DNA of 64,000 nt from Bolinopsis microptera. Taxonomy: Eukaryota > Ctenophora > Tentaculata > Lobata > Bolinopsidae. The stretch is taken from the NCBI RefSeq assembly GCF_026151205.1, contig NC_087081.1, positions 15,676,837 to 15,740,836 on the forward strand. The letters are read 5' to 3'. How positions within the stretch are numbered: position 1 is the first letter of the stretch; each line of letters opens with the position of its first letter. Below the pieces are notes generated by a model. That model searched no databases. It had not been told where the DNA came from and saw only the letters and a list, made by a program, of their open reading frames with translations. Both the position numbers and the translations under genes were made by a program. Of this stretch, positions 31,321 through 44,625 are shown in pieces.

Positions 31321-34300
31321 TATGGCAATTTTCGTAGCTTTCTTATTTTGTAAATATCTCCTCTTGACTTGTATATTTTGTGACTCTTGCTGTTTATTAT
31401 TCTTTGTGATTATTTTATATGTTTATATAAAATATTTGGTGCGATTAATTTTCTTCGCGTAGTAGGTATTCAAGTATCAGTAGGTATTCGGTATTTAGCA
31501 ATATTACAATGCACAAGCTTTAAGATCTGGCTCGAGTATTGAGTTGACCACGGAGCCTTCTATTCATTTGCAAAGGGAAATGTATTATCTCATAGCTAAA
31601 TTACACATCCCATGCTACTTAATATTTACTTATAAGTAGCTACTAGCTTAGCCACGTTACTGCATGCTGAATGCTGATGAGTCCACTTATTAACTTATTA
31701 TTAAGGAACTAAAATAATCCACGATCGCGATCGGCTTGACAGTCGTGTTAGATTTGCACATGCAGTGACAAATGTGATAGTTGATGTATAACATTCATTC
31801 ATAACGATGAAAATTGAAATGTAAGTTTAAAATCCAATTTTACAAAGATTCATGATCTGCCTTTCGATTATATGTCGTCACATTATATGTCGTCACATTA
31901 TATGTCGTCACATGTGATGTCATATGGCATATTGGCATTGTTCAAATTATATCCTCTGCAACATATCTTAATTGTGTTACTCCCCATATTCGTGATTGGC
32001 CGTTATCAAAATACAGAACACATGAACCATAACACTTTATACATCTGATTACACAAGACGTGATCTCCGCTTAACCAATCAGGAGTCCTCTGCGACTCAC
32101 GTGACCTCCTAATTAACCAACCAGAATGCACGCCGCGCGTCACATGACCTGGCCCCGATTGAACTGTTATTCGTGATATTTTAATTTCATCAGGCTCAGA
32201 TTTGTCTAAACAATGCTGATTCAGTTCTGTCGTGTCCCACGATTACACACGCTTCACATTTATCATCCCCTCTTGTTACGAGATCGTTGTTAGCTCATAT
32301 ACCTGTTTACTCGCATATTTGGAAGAATTGTGGTTTTCATGCTACTTTCTATAAGCTTGTACTCTTTCAACTATGTGTGATGCGGTCTTGATGAGGCCCC
32401 TTTCTCCGAGCATGACACCCTAGACCTAGCTTGTCACTTCTTAGTGACCTCATTGTTCTGTACAAGGCCTGATAAAACAACAAGCACCAATTTGTTTGTT
32501 TAGTCAGGGCTTCTATCAGGAGGGCTATCAGAAAATACTGTCATGCCATTTTCAGTCATACGATCTTCTGTTGGTTTCATTTTTTATTATATTTAAGGAG
32601 ACATCAAGCTCAATTCTTGGAGACGAGGTTGAGGTATATATAATATATATAGTATGGCCAATTCTTCCTCCAACTTTCTTTTTTCTCATTTTCTGATCTT
32701 TTATAAGCGTCTGCTTTGTTCCGAGAATATCTTGGTTTCACTCTTATCTACCTTTCGATATTATTAATAGAAACTTCCTATTTATAGATCCCTTTATAAT
32801 AGGTCCACCACGGGCAGAACCTAACACTCGTCACAGTTACTGGATAACTTCTCACACGTAAAACTAGCACAGTTTACATAGTTTATTTTATAAAGTCGAT
32901 TGTTGAACAATTATCACCCATCCAGACCTGTTGATTGTTGAATAGAAAATAAAAATTTACTTCGTAGCGTTGCTTTGTTATCGAGTACTATATTTCAATC
33001 GCGACAGTGTTATATTGTTTTATGTTCAGTCGATGCGGCAACGACCTATTTTCTCCGATTTTATTTAGAGTGAAATCCATTAACTCACCATCTTATTGGA
33101 TGTCGGCGAGCATTTTTAGTTCTCTTCATCATGGCTGTTATTTGTGAATGTAGCAGATTTAAAACGGTTGCTATATTCTATTTTAAATATCCATCTTGGC
33201 ATGCATTACCCATCTAGCTGTACATTCTTTTGATTCTGTATCTCCAAATTTATCGGGATATTGATGTTTCTTACATCTGTTGTTTTATCTAGTTATACTG
33301 GCAAGGGAGTGCACTTTATGTGTTCTAGCGTACCACGTGACTACGTGTAGCGCACCACGTGACATTGAACCCCAAATCATTGTCACGTGCCCAAACATAT
33401 GGTTCACATCCCACAAGTACCCAGGTCCCTAATACCCTGGAGCAAAGACTAAGCAGGGCAAGACGAAGCGACTCAGGGTTACTGAATATTTATGAGCTTG
33501 TAGATTAGCTGTTACTTATTACATTAAAACATTACAAGAGTTTATACATTATTATACACAGTACACACTCCACCCAGAGTTTATACATTATTATACACAG
33601 TACACACTCCACCCAGAGATCGCTTTGTAACACTCTTTGTATGGTCATGTACCATGTATTATTCACTATCCTTATAGGTTGAAAGTATTGCATATGTAAA
33701 TATATATATATACTTTCTCATCCTCTGGTATTATATATTGTGACCGTTTCGTTGTTCGTTTGCTTTTATAGGGGCTGTAGCTCCCATTACAATTAACGTA
33801 CCTATAAATAACAAATAGTTTGGGGCTCTCGTGATGTAGTGTTACATTTAAGCCTTATATATTGTGTGTTTCCATTCGTGTCCAAATGCAACATGTGATG
33901 GATCATATCATCCACAGGTTTACGGGGATGTGATCATTACCTGATATGTCACGCTGTCTAGGACTGCATCTTATTAAGAGATCCAGTTAACTAAATCCAG
34001 TTAACTAAATTTCCGCCAATAATCGCTGCACTCGAGCCGAACTATTCGCCATATTCGCCGCACATTAAGCAACTATAGTTAAGTGCAGGATCGCACTTTT
34101 CAGAATATGTTGCCGCCCTTACATCTTGCTCCTATAGAGGAGGGATGAGGAGAAAAGTAAATAATGCTCTAAGTTGCGTCGAGATCAATTTGTCACCGTG
34201 AAAAAACCGTTATATCCAAGATTCATCAGTCCTGTTATATCCCGACTTTGTCAAGAATACCAACCAGTCACATGACAGTCACGTGACAGTCCCACCATCG

Positions 34301-35478
34301 CTAATCCCATCCAGCAGCAGCTGACAAACAACAGCTGAGTGGACAACCGATGCCCAATCTCCCCCGCCGACCTACTCCTCTCACATAATACAATTTACCT
34401 GATTTCCTTTGTGATTGTCCACGTCTCCAGGTATTTCGCGAAGTTTAATTTGTTGATTATATAGTATATATAGTAGATATATAGTATATAATACAGGTTA
34501 CTCTACAAGGCAGTGTATAATTTGCCTACCTTCGTACTAGTTGTGGGGAGGTGGATTTCTTGATTGAATGGGGAAGTTTCGGACGAATTAATTGTTTCGA
34601 CTATCAAATTTGTTTGTTCAAGTGCTTTGTCTGCGTTTGCTTGGATTTTTCTACTCTTCATAATTTGTTATCCTCCAAAGACATAAAATAAATCTCTTCT
34701 GGGGAACTTTTTTGTCGTTTCTAAGTTCTCCCCTCCCGCTCTGTAAGTCAATTTTTCACGTAGCTATTGAGTATAATTGTAGAGGAACGACTCTAGCGTA
34801 AACTCTTCCACTAGGGCCTTGCCTGGCTTTCGTAGTATTTGAACAAGCGCAGAGAGAAAACACGGCTACCCAAAAGCTTGCTTTCAATAGTCAGTAATTC
34901 AAGTTGAATACTGGTTGGAAGGTGAACCATGACACGTGACACTGAATATGGGTTTGGTGAAGACTGGAAACTGATTGGTTAATTGCTGTCACGTGTTAGA
35001 AAAACTATCTTTCACGCTAGCATCCATATCTATTAAACATCTTTCCAGCACAGTCCATTAAGCATAGGATTTACAGCGACACCCGAACCCTTCTGAATAA
35101 ACGTAGAATTACAGGACCTCAACTGTAACCTTTACCACCCATGGTCGATCCACCAATCAGACAGCTTCGTCTAGTCTCGTGCCCGATGGTTTGGTGACGT
35201 CATCACATGAATGGCCAATCGCAGAGCAGTATCTAGGAGATTAAGTAAAGTTAGAGTCAGTATGATGGAAAGCTTTGTAAAGGTGGTAGGTAGCCTGCAG
35301 AGTTAGAGGTTACAGTTAGTACAACCAAGTCACATGATATACTCTTAGTCACGTGGTATATTCTTAGTCACGTGATATAGTCTTAGTCACGTGGTGCATG
35401 TTCTAGATCAGGAGAAGTTTAGGCTCGGTTTTATTGCGAGCCTTATAGTCTGCATCATAGTGCCAAGTCTCCTTTCTG
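31321..35478. other. Gene-poor stretch with short repeats and E-boxes
   Basis: No supported gene. Local features: three TATATGTCGTCACAT units at about 31869-31913; a CCAAT/CACGTG cluster at about 32074-32140; CACGTG pairs near 33330-33390; a ~39-bp direct repeat (GTTTATACATTATTATACAC... twice) at about 33540-33618; further CACGTG/CACATG and ATTGG words at 34260-34290 and 34930-35000; and three CTTAGTCACGTGGTATA-type units at 35340-35400. Confidence 0.45.
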
Positions 35479-35847
35479 TTGGATTATTGTATGATGATGT
35501 TTCTTTCTGTTGAGTTTATTGCCTCGTGCAGGCCTAAATCAAGGCCAGCTTTTCGCAACTATGGTTTAACTTTAAGTATCGTTTCGGTTACCTTTACCAT
35601 TACTGAGGAATGGGGCTCTGGGGCAAGAAGATTTAGGATGCAACGTCCTGGAGACATTTACAATTACGTCAGACCTCTCCAAGATGTAATGATGAGCACA
35701 CTGCCGGTAACTATCGTGGGACAGAGTGGCACTTTTCAGGCCCCAACTCATTCGGAAATGCAAAATCTTATCAACATCATTGTTTCTGAATATGCCATTA
35801 TTAACAACGCGATTCCCTGCAAATTAAATAACATTACCTCATGTTAA
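35479..35847 (+). CDS. Hypothetical open frame, possibly an exon or TE fragment
   Basis: A 122-codon frame whose second half (from about residue 53, MQRPGDIYNYVRPLQD) has balanced, coding-like composition. A plausible splice acceptor (TTTATTGCCTCGTGCAG) ends at about 35529, so the true coding part may start there. It ends with a stop at 35845. No family is recognised, and neighbouring exons were not found. It could be a fragment of a mobile-element gene or a chance frame. Confidence 0.25.
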   Translation: MDYCMMMFLSVEFIASCRPKSRPAFRNYGLTLSIVSVTFTITEEWGSGARRFRMQRPGDIYNYVRPLQDVMMSTLPVTIVGQSGTFQAPTHSEMQNLINIIVSEYAIINNAIPCKLNNITSC

Positions 35848-37317
35848 CCCTACTGATATCGGTTACATAGCTTTAGTGTAATCTGCAGTTTCATTGCTTC
35901 CGTGCTCACCTACAAGTTCAACCTTAACTTCAACGGTCACAGTGACCCAACATTGTTGGTTAATGGTTATAGTGACTTAACATTGTTGGCTATAGTGACC
36001 CAACATTGTTGGTCATAGTTCAACCTCTAGTTACCATAGTTACCTCTAGTACAACCATAATAACCTATGAAAGATTGTTATCGGTGACACGCGGTGCTAC
36101 ATCTTTTACAGTGTACACACTGAATATATTCGCATATATCCTACAGTTTATATAATTTATTCGCATATATAAAATGTTTAAGTCGTTGGTCTGCAGTATG
36201 CGATGTGAAGGTTGAGGCGCTGTGAGGTGACTTAAGCCGTGTTAAACCTAGAGTACGTTTACATTTCGCACATAAGTATGAGTTACAAATTAGCTTCGCT
36301 CGTAGCAGTTTTTGTTGCTCGTGTTGAATAACACACTCATTATCGATCACTCTTCCTCTCCTATTTCCACGGTAATAATAATATAAACCCGACCACTTCT
36401 TTCATAGTTTCAAGAGTAATTTATAGAGAATAACTAGATCTATTTCACTGACTGCAATACATGCTCCTGTTGTAATATATGTGATGTGTGATGTAAGAAA
36501 CCTCACTACCTACCCCGCGCTGTACTAGTACATGACGTATCATAGTTGTATAACCCTTATATTTATAAAGGAGCACATGTAACCCTCCCGCTGCCATCTT
36601 CCTCTCTTAATATATCGTCTTTTGTAATGTATTTGTAGATTATTCGCAGACCATTGATAATATTGTGACTTTCAAGAGTAAGTTGAAGAACTACTTGTAT
36701 GATCAGTTATAGCCTTGGCTGGGCTATTTCTAGTGGCTAGGTCTTTGTGTGCTGTTTTTTTTCGAGTATCTTATTATTTTTGGTTTTCTTTGGTTTTAAT
36801 AAGTTGGTTTTAATCGGTGTGTCAAAAAGATCAATTATATTGTACACACTATATAATACACATGTATACTATTGTCATTACTCTTCACCCGTTAATGTGA
36901 TGAAATCACTTTAATCTTATTTGGTATTTTTTGTTTTTATGAGACCCGTGTTTGTTTTAAATTTTTTGCTCCAATGAGGAGAGATAAGAGACAGTTTTTT
37001 TGAGGAGAGCCGCTCAGATATGTGCACTATATTGTGTAAATTATATAGTTATATCATCTTATACAATATCTTTATCGCATATGAGCAAGGTAGTAGATAC
37101 TCTGTCTCACTTTCGTTTCGTCACGATGTAAGTAATTTTGCAGCCTTTACTCTTGTTGTAATATATTTTGCAGCCTTTACTCCATTTGAAACTCCTTTTG
37201 TCTCTCGATGTTCATATTTGTTGCTGTCTGGAACTTGTGTGCCTAAATAATTCCATAATTACCGGATAATTTCCCTGGTGTCACGTGACTTGATTCAGTT
37301 ACATGTCTGTGTTAATC
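35848..37317. other. Intergenic, no gene seen
   Basis: No coding region supported. Positions 35940-36020 contain repeated CCAACATTGTTGG palindromes spaced by TATAGTGAC. One CACGTG occurs near 37282, just ahead of the minisatellite. Confidence 0.4.
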
Positions 37318-38700
37318 CGTGATTAGTCCACCACCTCCACCGTCAGGGTGAGTTACACTCCCTCTTCCCTCCCTGGTCTTGTAGCTCTGTTCTCTACCAC
37401 CACCTCCACCGTCAGGGTGAGTTACACTCCCTCTTCCCTCCCTGGTCTTGTAGCTCTGTTCTCTACCACCACCTCCACCGTCAGGGTGAGTTACACTCCC
37501 TCTTCCCTCCCTGGTCTTGTAGCTCTGTTCTCTACCACCACCTCCACCGTCAGGGTGAGTTACACTCCCTCTTCCCTCCCTGGTCTTGTAGCTCTGTTCT
37601 CTACCACCACCTCCACCGTCAGGGTGAGTTACACTCCCTCTTCCCTCCCTGGTCTTGTAGCTCTGTTCTCTACCACCACCTCCACCGTCAGGGTGAGTTA
37701 CACTCCCTCTTCCCTCCCTGGTCTTGTAGCTCTGTTCTCTATTAGCATCTCCACCATCAGGGTGAGTTACACTCCCTCTTCCCTCCCTGGTCTTGTAGCT
37801 CTGTTCTCTACCACCACCTCCACCATCAGGGTGAGTTACACTCCCTCTTCCCTCCCTGGTCTTGTAGCTCTGTTCTCTACCACCACCTCCACCATCAGGG
37901 TGAGTTACACTCCCTCTTCCCTCCCTGGTCTTGTAGCTCTGTTCTCTACCACCACCTCCACCGTCAGGGTGAGTTACACTCCCTCTTCCCTCCCTGGTCT
38001 TGTAGCTCTGTTCTCTACCACCACCTCCACCGTCAGGGTGAGTTACACTCCTTCTTCCCTCCCTGGTCTTGTAGCTCTGTTCTCTACCACCACCTCCACC
38101 GTCAGGGTGAGTTACACTCCCTCTTCCCTCCCTGGTCTTGTAGCTCTGTTCTCTACCACCACTTCCACCGTCAGGGTGAGTTACACTCCCTCTTCCCTCC
38201 CTGGTCTTGTAGCTCTGTTCTCTATTAGCATCTCCACCATCAGGGTGAGTTACACTCCCTCTTCCCTCCCTGGTCTTGTAGCTCTGTTCTCTACCACCAC
38301 CTCCACCGTCAGGGTGAGTTACACTCCCTCTTCCCTCCCTGGTCTTGTAGCTCTGTTCTCTACCACCACCTCCACCGTCAGGGTGAGTTACACTCCCCCT
38401 TCCCTCCCTGGTCTTGTAGCTCTGTTCTCTATTAGCATCTCCACCATCAGGGTGAGTTACACTCCCTCTTCCCTCCCTGGTCTTGTAGCTCTGTTCTCTA
38501 CCACCACCTCCACCGTCAGGGTGAGTTACACTCCCTCTTCCCTCCCTGGTCTTGTAGCTCTGTTCTCTATTAGCATCTCCACCATCAGGGTGAGTTACAC
38601 TCCCTCTTCCCTCCCTGGTCTTGTAGCTCTGTTCTCTACCACCACCTCCACCGTCAGGGTGAGTTACACTCCCTCTTCCCTCCCTGGTCTTGTAGCTAGG
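37318..38700 (-). repeat. 69-bp minisatellite, 20 units, open on both strands
   Basis: Because the unit is 69 bp (23 codons) and lacks stops in one frame of each strand, the array is open on both strands. The minus-strand frame (37312-38763, 483 codons) has a 22-residue head, then 20 repeats of SYKTREGRGSVTHPDGGGGG-REQ, then a short tail. Four units carry GGDAN in place of the Gly run, and one carries GSGG. The plus-strand frame (37348-38772) reads SYTPSSLPGLVALFSTTTS repeats. I see no signal peptide or domain, so I annotate it as a repeat. Translation of the minus-strand frame is possible but unproven. Confidence 0.85.
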
Positions 38701-41700
38701 CAGGTAACTCATGGCTCGATCAGTCCACTTGAATTGCCGAAATTGTCTTACTTTATACTTCACTTAGGATAACAACGATCCTCCTGGCCTTTAATTGTCC
38801 AGTCTTATTCTATATTAACTAGCAACAAACGATGGTATTTAACCTACGAACTTTATTATCCCACGGCGTCCTTTTTGAGTCAATGAATTTGATTATTGAC
38901 GTCAAGGTGGCACAATATCCTGACATCATCTCCACTAAATGGTGTGGTTCCCTGACCCTTGAGTGTGAGCAGATCCACAGCAAATGGTATTATTGACATC
39001 GGATATAATTTCAACGATCAGTGACCTTGTACTAAGATCACCCTCAAGACTACAGACTTTTCCTGGAGCTACTGGCCGCTTTTGTTGAGGATTTCTGAGG
39101 AAAGTTTATTGTTTAGTGATATGCTTCCAGCATGTGAACATTTTGAAAGGAGGATAGACGAATATGCAAGGCATTTCATCTGTTAAATGAACATTATTAG
39201 TCTTGAATGGACGTCAGAGAATCTTGCTATCGAATGTTTCAGACATATCGGCACTGGCTTCCTCATTGATACTTTGTCCAAAATTCAAACAAATATCATC
39301 GCAAATTACATGAGTAGTTACTAATTACATCACTGCATCATGTTCCACTCTCTGCAGTCTCCATCAGACTATATTCTAAAAAGTAAAAGGATCGTCTTGT
39401 AGTTTTATAGATTCCTCCGGGTGTTTGGGTGAGAAACACGCACAGGGCTCCCCACACCTGGTCTCAGTGTTGACTGATGATTTATAGTTCTAAGTCTTGG
39501 TATATTTATAGTCTTTATAGTTAGTCTTATATTTTGCGCCCATTTTTATGTTATTTGTGAGTTTTGACCTGGTTTGTTGAAAGTAAGTTCATTAGGAGAC
39601 AAATGTTCTTATTCATTTCTGTGTAGTAATCCTCCGTCTAACGTGTGACGAATCCTCTAAACGTACATGTTTATAATGTAGTTTATAACGTAGTGTTTAT
39701 AACGTAGTTTATAACGCAGTTTATAACGTAGTGATTATAATGTCCCACACACATGTGTGTAAAGTGTGCAATATGTAGTCTATGGGATCCCATACAATGC
39801 CACATTAGGATCTCTTGCATCACATTCAGTAATAGTACCATTACCTATTCCTTCACACTCCACAGTCTTGAGACATAGTGTGGCTGCTAGGGGGGAGACG
39901 GCCGTGCACTTTGTTTTTTAATTCTGTCAACAGATCTCGCACTAATTCTCGCGTTTTATATTGTTTTTTTGTTTTCATTTTATCTTGTTTTAATCTCACT
40001 TTTGCTTCTAATCCCTTAATATCAAGTCTCGCCCTTTCCGTTTTATGAATCGTATTTGCTCGTCAGCATATAAAGGTCACCTGTGCTAATCTTGTCTAAA
40101 AGACACCAACGTCTCTTCTGAAGACATTCAAATGACGTAACTATTGTAGCAGTAGTTCCAGTCACCAATCGCCATGTATTAAATTTCAGAGCACCCCTTT
40201 TTCTTTAGTCCTCATCCCTGTGACCCTACTTCTGCCCTCTGATTGGTTCATGTGACCCTACTTCTGTACTCTGATTGGTCCCCGACCACAATACCCCTCT
40301 CCCATTGGCTGATTACTGCCCTATATTGTTCCCTGATTAGCTCAAGGTCCTGGGTCGTTACTCTTACTGTGGAGGTACACATAACGCTGTCTATAAGATA
40401 ACTGTGTGTAGCAGTGGGAGCTGCCTTACACAGCGTGCCCGTGTGTTATAGTGTTTGGTGGAGGGTTGTACTTGCTGATTTGTAGTTGAACATAGCTGTA
40501 ATTTGTAATTTGTAATTAAGGTTGAGTTGAGTTGCTTGTAATTGTCTAGGATGATAGTCTAATTCAGCGGTTTAACTTACTCTAGTAGCAGAGTGTACCT
40601 GCTCGAGTTCAGTTTATCAGATTGCTGGGTTTATCTGTATGCGATTATACTTGTTATCTTTATAATGTATATTTCAAGGTTTATGCGATCTCTAATCACT
40701 CTAAGTATATATTGTTGATGAACTGTATTGTAAAGGAGTAACAAGGAGTTTTGAAGTTTGAACCACTAATTCGTGTACACTGTACACACGTGTGATTTTA
40801 TCCACTTAGTGTACATTTTACTGGTACTGTCTGTACTCTATGTACTGTGCATGCATGGGCGGTCATTTCACAATTACCATGTACAATCTCATCTGATGTA
40901 TTACGCACGGCTGCAGCTGTTCATTTATAAACTATTCTCGATCAGCTTTTTAAAGCGTTTCCGACGATCTTATAGGAGTGTATAATTAGATAGTGTATAA
41001 TTAGATAGTGTATAGAAGTGCACTACTGTGTTAAAGTAAGTAAGTAACCTGTTTTACAGACTTCAGTTTGTTTCATTTGTCTGAATATGGACGTTGGTTA
41101 TTATAGATACTAGATTGCAAATTTAGTTACTAGTTTTGTTTTGGAGTATCAGTGTTTTAGCGTCAACGCGTGGGGAACTCTTCATCATATTATTCTAGCA
41201 ATTTTTATAACATTAAATATGTGATGCAGTAATTCATGTATTTAATTTCGTTATATATTATGCTCGCCCTGTTTACTGAATTAATATTTGGTGACTACAC
41301 TCCCTCTGTTAATTTGCTATATATATTTGCTATATTTCCCAATAAGATTTAATTAGTCTTCAGCTGAAATTCGAGAACCTTGTTTGCGCTCTTGTTGATT
41401 GAATTTTGGGCGCTTTTTATTTTTTATTCCTTTTATCTGTCCGTGCTCTGCAATTTTTAAATTTCAAACAAGCATTGTTGTAACCCATCGAATTAAGAAG
41501 TATTTGTAATATTTAGTAATATCTAATATTTACCAGGGTAAATCATTAATATTTGCTGATTATGCTGCTAATAAATTGCTCTAATGATCTAACCAAGCAG
41601 CAGCATTAGTTGCCACATACTGCTACATGTTGCTTACTGTGCATCATGTATTTTGTTTTATTGTGGCAGTTTTTTATTCGTTTTCTTGTGAGTTTTCTCA

Positions 41701-43327
41701 GCCAAACTTTATGGAGTGTTGGACCATTTTTTGCTTATTATTTCTTCGTAGTTGTAACCGATCACTACATTTACCACTCCATTTACCTCTACATTTACCT
41801 CCAGCTTATCTGCATCTCCATAATCACTACCGATACAAATGTATGACGTGCGTGTATCTCTAATCACCTTATGTATTGCTATGACTATCACAAGGTGAAG
41901 GAGGTAGCCTCACAAAAACGAGCAACAAATCACAAATATTTCTAGAACAATTATACATCAGCTCACTGCGACTATCAACCCTCTCTTCGGCAGTGAAAGT
42001 TGGAACTTTTATCTTGGCATGTTACCAAGATTACGCGAATAATATATCTGGATACTATATATATTTTAGCACGTGACATTGATCCTGGAATTTGATTGGT
42101 CAATGTAATCACTGCCACCTTCCTTGAGTATCCTGATCTATTATGCGTAGAACTGGTCCTTTTATTGATGTTTCATATTTCACAGCAGTTTCCTTTTCAG
42201 AGTTTGAGTTTATATTTAGAAACTAACCATACTATCTTTTAGATTTATGTCACTTATGATGGTTCCGGCTGAAAGTACTATGACTCATTTTATCTAGAAG
42301 ATCGTAGTTTCATTGCTTCTTAAGTAACTATCAGTTAGCCGGTCAATGTTGGGTATAATACTCTTGTGATCCACCTCTATCAAACTGCTGAGCCCCCTTC
42401 ACTGAACATCTTACTATATATAAAGCGAGACGATATATATATATTTATCCGTGCCATTTTACTGACACCACGGCATCAACTTTAACGCGAATTTCCGCAG
42501 AAATCGTAAAAGATATACAACTGAAACTGACTGGGTCAAATGCTTCAATGGCCTCCAAATCAGCATGAAAAAATAAAAAATTGGCCAAGAAATAGGAGTT
42601 TTAGAGCCCAAAATTTGGACCACCAAGTGGTGTCAAAAACGCGAATTAAATAAGTAATAATTATTTTAGTCTCTTGAGTCTCGACACCATTTTAGGGTTA
42701 TAAATCAAGAGGCTTGCATATAATGAACATATTGACACGGGTGCAGAGTTGAGTCTGTACGGAACCTAGTAGTTTCAGATCCTTGTTTAACTTGCCGTAC
42801 AGCAAGGTCATCCACTACTTTAGCCCGGCGAGGCACATAACTCCCTCCACAACTCCATGACAAATGTTTCATATATACTAGCCGAGTTCACAAGTTATAT
42901 CCTTGTGTTTGAGAAGAGCGGGTTCCTGCTAGTAATGTTAACGTTCGAACAGAACTCCGGGAACACACTGTATTCCTTGACTGCTCTAAATGGTGTCACG
43001 CGTTAATTCCAGTGCTTGAATATAGAATAACCACATAGTATTTAAAACTCTAACATGGCATTTAGCCGCATCTCAAGAGAACTGGCAAATTGTGACAGCT
43101 CGTCTCTTAAGCTCTTACAACCTGGTCCCCGGGTAGAATTTCAGGTTAATAACACTACATATTATACAGTTTTGCAGAGTCATTTATGAAATTACTCTAT
43201 TGGTTAATCATGCCAACGCGCTGTCGTGTTCAGCTTCAATAAATTGTTTCGGACACAACTTTAGCTCCCGTTGAGAAATGGGTGGAGTTGCAGTTTCTGT
43301 GAAACTATCTGTTATTAATGTATAACA
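38701..43327. other. Gene-poor stretch
   Basis: No supported coding gene. TTTATAACGTAG words repeat at 39670-39740. A GATAGTGTATAATTA duplication lies near 40990. A ~250-bp segment at 42440-42690 has denser, repeat-like composition. Short open frames in this interval are T-rich and appear to be chance. Confidence 0.4.
40215..40430 (+). promoter_or_regulatory. ATTGG array with TATA-like word, candidate promoter
   Basis: Two near-identical ~32-bp units (CCCTACTTCTG.. CTCTGATTGGT) and a third CCCATTGGCTG give three NF-Y-type boxes within ~65 bp. CTATAAGATA follows near 40391, with a possible start region ~30 bp later. No coding exon could be linked downstream. Confidence 0.35.
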
Positions 43328-43487
43328 ATCTTTCTCTTTCTCTTTGTCTTTGTCTTTCTCTTTGTCTTTCTCTTTGTCTTTCTCTTTCTCTTTCTCTTTC
43401 TCTTTCTCTTTCTCTTTCTCTTTCTCTTTCTCTTTCTCTTTCTCTTTCTCTTTCTCTTTCTCTTTCTCTTTCTCTTTCTCTTTCTCT
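43328..43487. repeat. TCTTTC hexanucleotide microsatellite
   Basis: About 26 copies of a CTTTCT/CTTTGT hexamer. All reading frames stay open through it, which creates long but meaningless frames (Lys/Glu on one strand, Ser/Leu/Phe on the other). The left end has CTTTGT variants; the right end is uniform. Confidence 0.95.
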
Positions 43488-44084
43488 GCGAGGAGCTCCG
43501 AGTCACCAACGCTATCTGTTATTAATGTATAACTGTATAACAATCCCTGATTTACTTTCACTGAAGCTGCTTATCAAGTATTATGTAAATTTTCTGAAAT
43601 GATAGCAGATTTTAGTTTTCGTTATCAGTAATATTCAGTAAATATCACTAACTGTGAAGAACATATCGATAGCTCTTTACGAAAATGGCTGGTTTTCTTT
43701 TATCTCTATCGATAACAGTTTTCTTTTCTTATACTATACTTTTAGCAAGTTCAGAAAAACACCCGAACAGCATTTTATCGATCGTGGTCTAAGTGGTACC
43801 ACTCATGTCTGATAATGTGTTTGTTCCCACTCTTTGGATATGATTGCAGCGTTGTTTTAAGCCTTTAGCGATCTAAACTCTGTGTGAGGCTTCAAGAATT
43901 TGGCGTTTTCACGGATTGCAAGTCTACTTATATTTGCACTGTTTAACTCATTGCCAACTCTATGTCAAATTGAAAATATTAAAAGAAAATGTCCGATCGT
44001 CTAATGTCTCGGTTAGAAAACACCCTGACAGAAAACACCCTGACAGTATCCTAAATACTGATACGTCGAGTAGTAGATAAGTAG

Positions 44085-44625
44085 TAGATCTGCAGAATGT
44101 AGACTATACTTCTACCCTCTGCAGAATGTAGACCATCCTTCTACCCTCTGCAGAATGTAGACTATCCTTCTACCCTCTGCAGAATGTAGACTATACTTCT
44201 ACCCTCTGCAGAATGTAGACTATACTTCTACCCTCTACAGAATGTAGACCATCCTTCTACCCTCTGCAGAATGTAGACCATCCTTCTACCCTCTGCAGAA
44301 TGTAGACTATCATTCTTTGTCAACTCTGCAGAATGTAGACTATACTTCTACCCTCTACAGAATATAGACTATCCTTCTACCCTCTGCAGAATGTAGACTA
44401 TCCTTCTACCCTCTGCAGAATGTAGACTATACTTCTACCCTCTGCAGAATGTAGACTATACTTCTACCCTCTGCAGAATGTAGACTATACTTCTACCCTC
44501 TGCAGAATGTAGACTATCATTCTACCCTCTGCAGAATGTAGACTATCCTTCTACCCTCTGCAGAATGTAGACTATCCTTCTACCCTCTGCAGAATGTAGA
44601 CTATACTTCTACCCTCTGCAGACTA
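44085..44625. repeat. 29-bp minisatellite, ~18 units
   Basis: Tandem CTGCAGAATGTAGACTATA-CTTCTACCCT units with ACTATACTT, ACTATCCTT and ACCATCCTT variants. One unit near 44310 contains a short insertion. Every unit starts with a PstI-like CTGCAG. Confidence 0.92.

Noticed and set aside
43208-43602. Long open frames (Lys/Glu-rich and Ser/Leu-rich) on both strands
   Set aside because: They are produced by a hexanucleotide microsatellite that is stop-free in every frame; no flanking coding sequence supports a gene.
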